A stretch of DNA of 5,431 nt from Anaerolineae bacterium. GTDB lineage: Bacteria > Chloroflexota > Anaerolineae > 4572-78 > J111. A program made the translations under genes and the position numbers. Below the pieces are notes generated by a model. It was not told where the DNA came from, did not search any database, and saw nothing but the letters and a program-made list of their open reading frames with translations. Of the stretch, positions 4,795 through 5,431 are shown piece by piece. The stretch is from assembly GCA_020433785.1 (NCBI GenBank), contig JAGRCC010000263.1, positions 1 to 5,431 of the forward strand, read 5' to 3'. The first letter of the stretch is position 1. The number at the start of each line of letters is the position of its first letter.

Positions 4795-5431
4795 GTGAGT
4801 CCAGTTGACTTTAACCGCAGCGGCATCCGGCAAGTGCCTGACCCCTGTGTCGTGGTTATCTTCGGGGCGTCAGGCGATCTCACCCGGCGTAAATTGATGC
4901 CGTCCTTGTTTAGCCTGGTCTGCGAAAAACTGCTGCCCGACCAATTCAGCGTGGTTGGCGTGGCCCGCACCGAAATGGACAACGACACGTTTCGCCAAAA
5001 AATTCACGAAGGTATCGACAGCCACGGCCGCCTAAAACCCACAGATTGCGACCGCTGGGCTGATTTTGCTAATAACATCCATTATCATCAAGGTGAATAC
5101 GATGATGCCGCCACGTATGACGGCCTCTGCGCGCTCTTAGGTCAAATCGATGAGCAGGTCGGCGGCGGCTGCAATATTTTATTCTATCTGTCCACACCGC
5201 CGGTCCTATATGCCCCGATCATCAAGCAGTTGGGCCAGGCCGGGTTGGCCGTTGAGCCGGACGGCCACTGGCGGCGCATCATCATCGAAAAGCCGTTTGG
5301 CCATGATCTGGCCTCAGCCATGGAACTCAACCACGACGTTCATCACGTGTTTCACGAGGACCAGGTTTACCGCATCGACCACTATCTGGGCAAAGAAACC
5401 GTGCAGAATCTGCTGGTTTTCCGCTTTGCCA
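4795..5431 (+). CDS. zwf: Glucose-6-phosphate dehydrogenase, N-terminal part
   Basis: The gene starts at GTG 4795 and runs off the window after 212 codons. AGGAG (4782-4786), inside the last codons of gnd, lies eight bases upstream and fixes the start; the in-frame gnd stop excludes anything earlier. The enzyme oxidises glucose 6-phosphate to 6-phosphogluconolactone with NADP(+), the first step of the oxidative pentose phosphate pathway. GASGDLTRRKL (24-34) is the nucleotide-binding loop, EKPFGHDL (165-172) the conserved hinge motif, and RIDHYLGKE (193-201) the substrate-binding signature, whose D195 and H196 match the Asp-His pair that binds the sugar phosphate. The fragment ends in NLLVFRFA, the expected next segment. 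The catalytic base histidine should lie beyond the window. It shares the reading frame of gnd, with only TAG and CCC between them, and no promoter or terminator separates the two. Confidence 0.97.
   Translation, partial: MSPVDFNRSGIRQVPDPCVVVIFGASGDLTRRKLMPSLFSLVCEKLLPDQFSVVGVARTEMDNDTFRQKIHEGIDSHGRLKPTDCDRWADFANNIHYHQGEYDDAATYDGLCALLGQIDEQVGGGCNILFYLSTPPVLYAPIIKQLGQAGLAVEPDGHWRRIIIEKPFGHDLASAMELNHDVHHVFHEDQVYRIDHYLGKETVQNLLVFRFA

Overview
The window is an ordinary stretch of bacterial core metabolism, with compact intergenic regions and moderate G+C. It holds three plus-strand protein-gene blocks, one convergent minus-strand gene and one structured RNA gene. The lineage cannot be fixed from the sequence alone. 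A single-chain pyruvate:ferredoxin oxidoreductase, a DHOD-like flavoprotein beside it and GGTT/AACC-rich intergenic repeats would fit an anaerobic or facultative bacterium, perhaps Chloroflexota. That placement is a low-confidence inference. No phage, transposase, CRISPR or defence genes are visible.

Layout, left to right. (1) Positions 1-524 are the 3' end of the pyruvate:ferredoxin (flavodoxin) oxidoreductase gene, followed by a very strong 15-bp hairpin that lacks a T-run. (2) Positions 597-1625 encode a DHOD-like FMN protein that keeps the flavin-binding barrel but lacks the DHOD catalytic cysteine. It probably forms a transcriptional unit with the oxidoreductase. (3) Positions 1650-1835 encode a 6S RNA (ssrS). 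Its extended -10 promoter overlaps the end of the DHOD-like gene, and a hairpin plus seven Ts ends it. (4) Positions 1887-2990, minus strand, encode a YbdK-type carboxylate-amine ligase that converges on the 6S gene and may share its terminator. (5) Positions 2991-3372 are a divergent intergenic region. It has an 88-nt imperfect hairpin in the ligase leader, a minus-strand extended -10 promoter with a perfect 12-bp palindrome between its -35 and -10, and a plus-strand extended -10 promoter for the next operon. (6) Positions 3373-4791 encode 6-phosphogluconate dehydrogenase (gnd), followed 3 nt later by glucose-6-phosphate dehydrogenase (zwf, 4795 to the window end, incomplete).

How they work together. 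gnd and zwf supply the two NADPH-producing oxidations of the oxidative pentose phosphate pathway from one operon. The oxidoreductase converts pyruvate and CoA to acetyl-CoA, CO2 and reduced ferredoxin, and the DHOD-like protein may be a redox accessory to it. 6S RNA is a global regulator of the housekeeping RNA polymerase. The ligase has no obvious link to either side.

The items most worth a second look are the 6S RNA, which protein-centred annotation would miss, the DHOD-like protein with an altered active site, and the palindrome inside the ligase promoter. I see no clear evidence of a wholly new multi-gene system.
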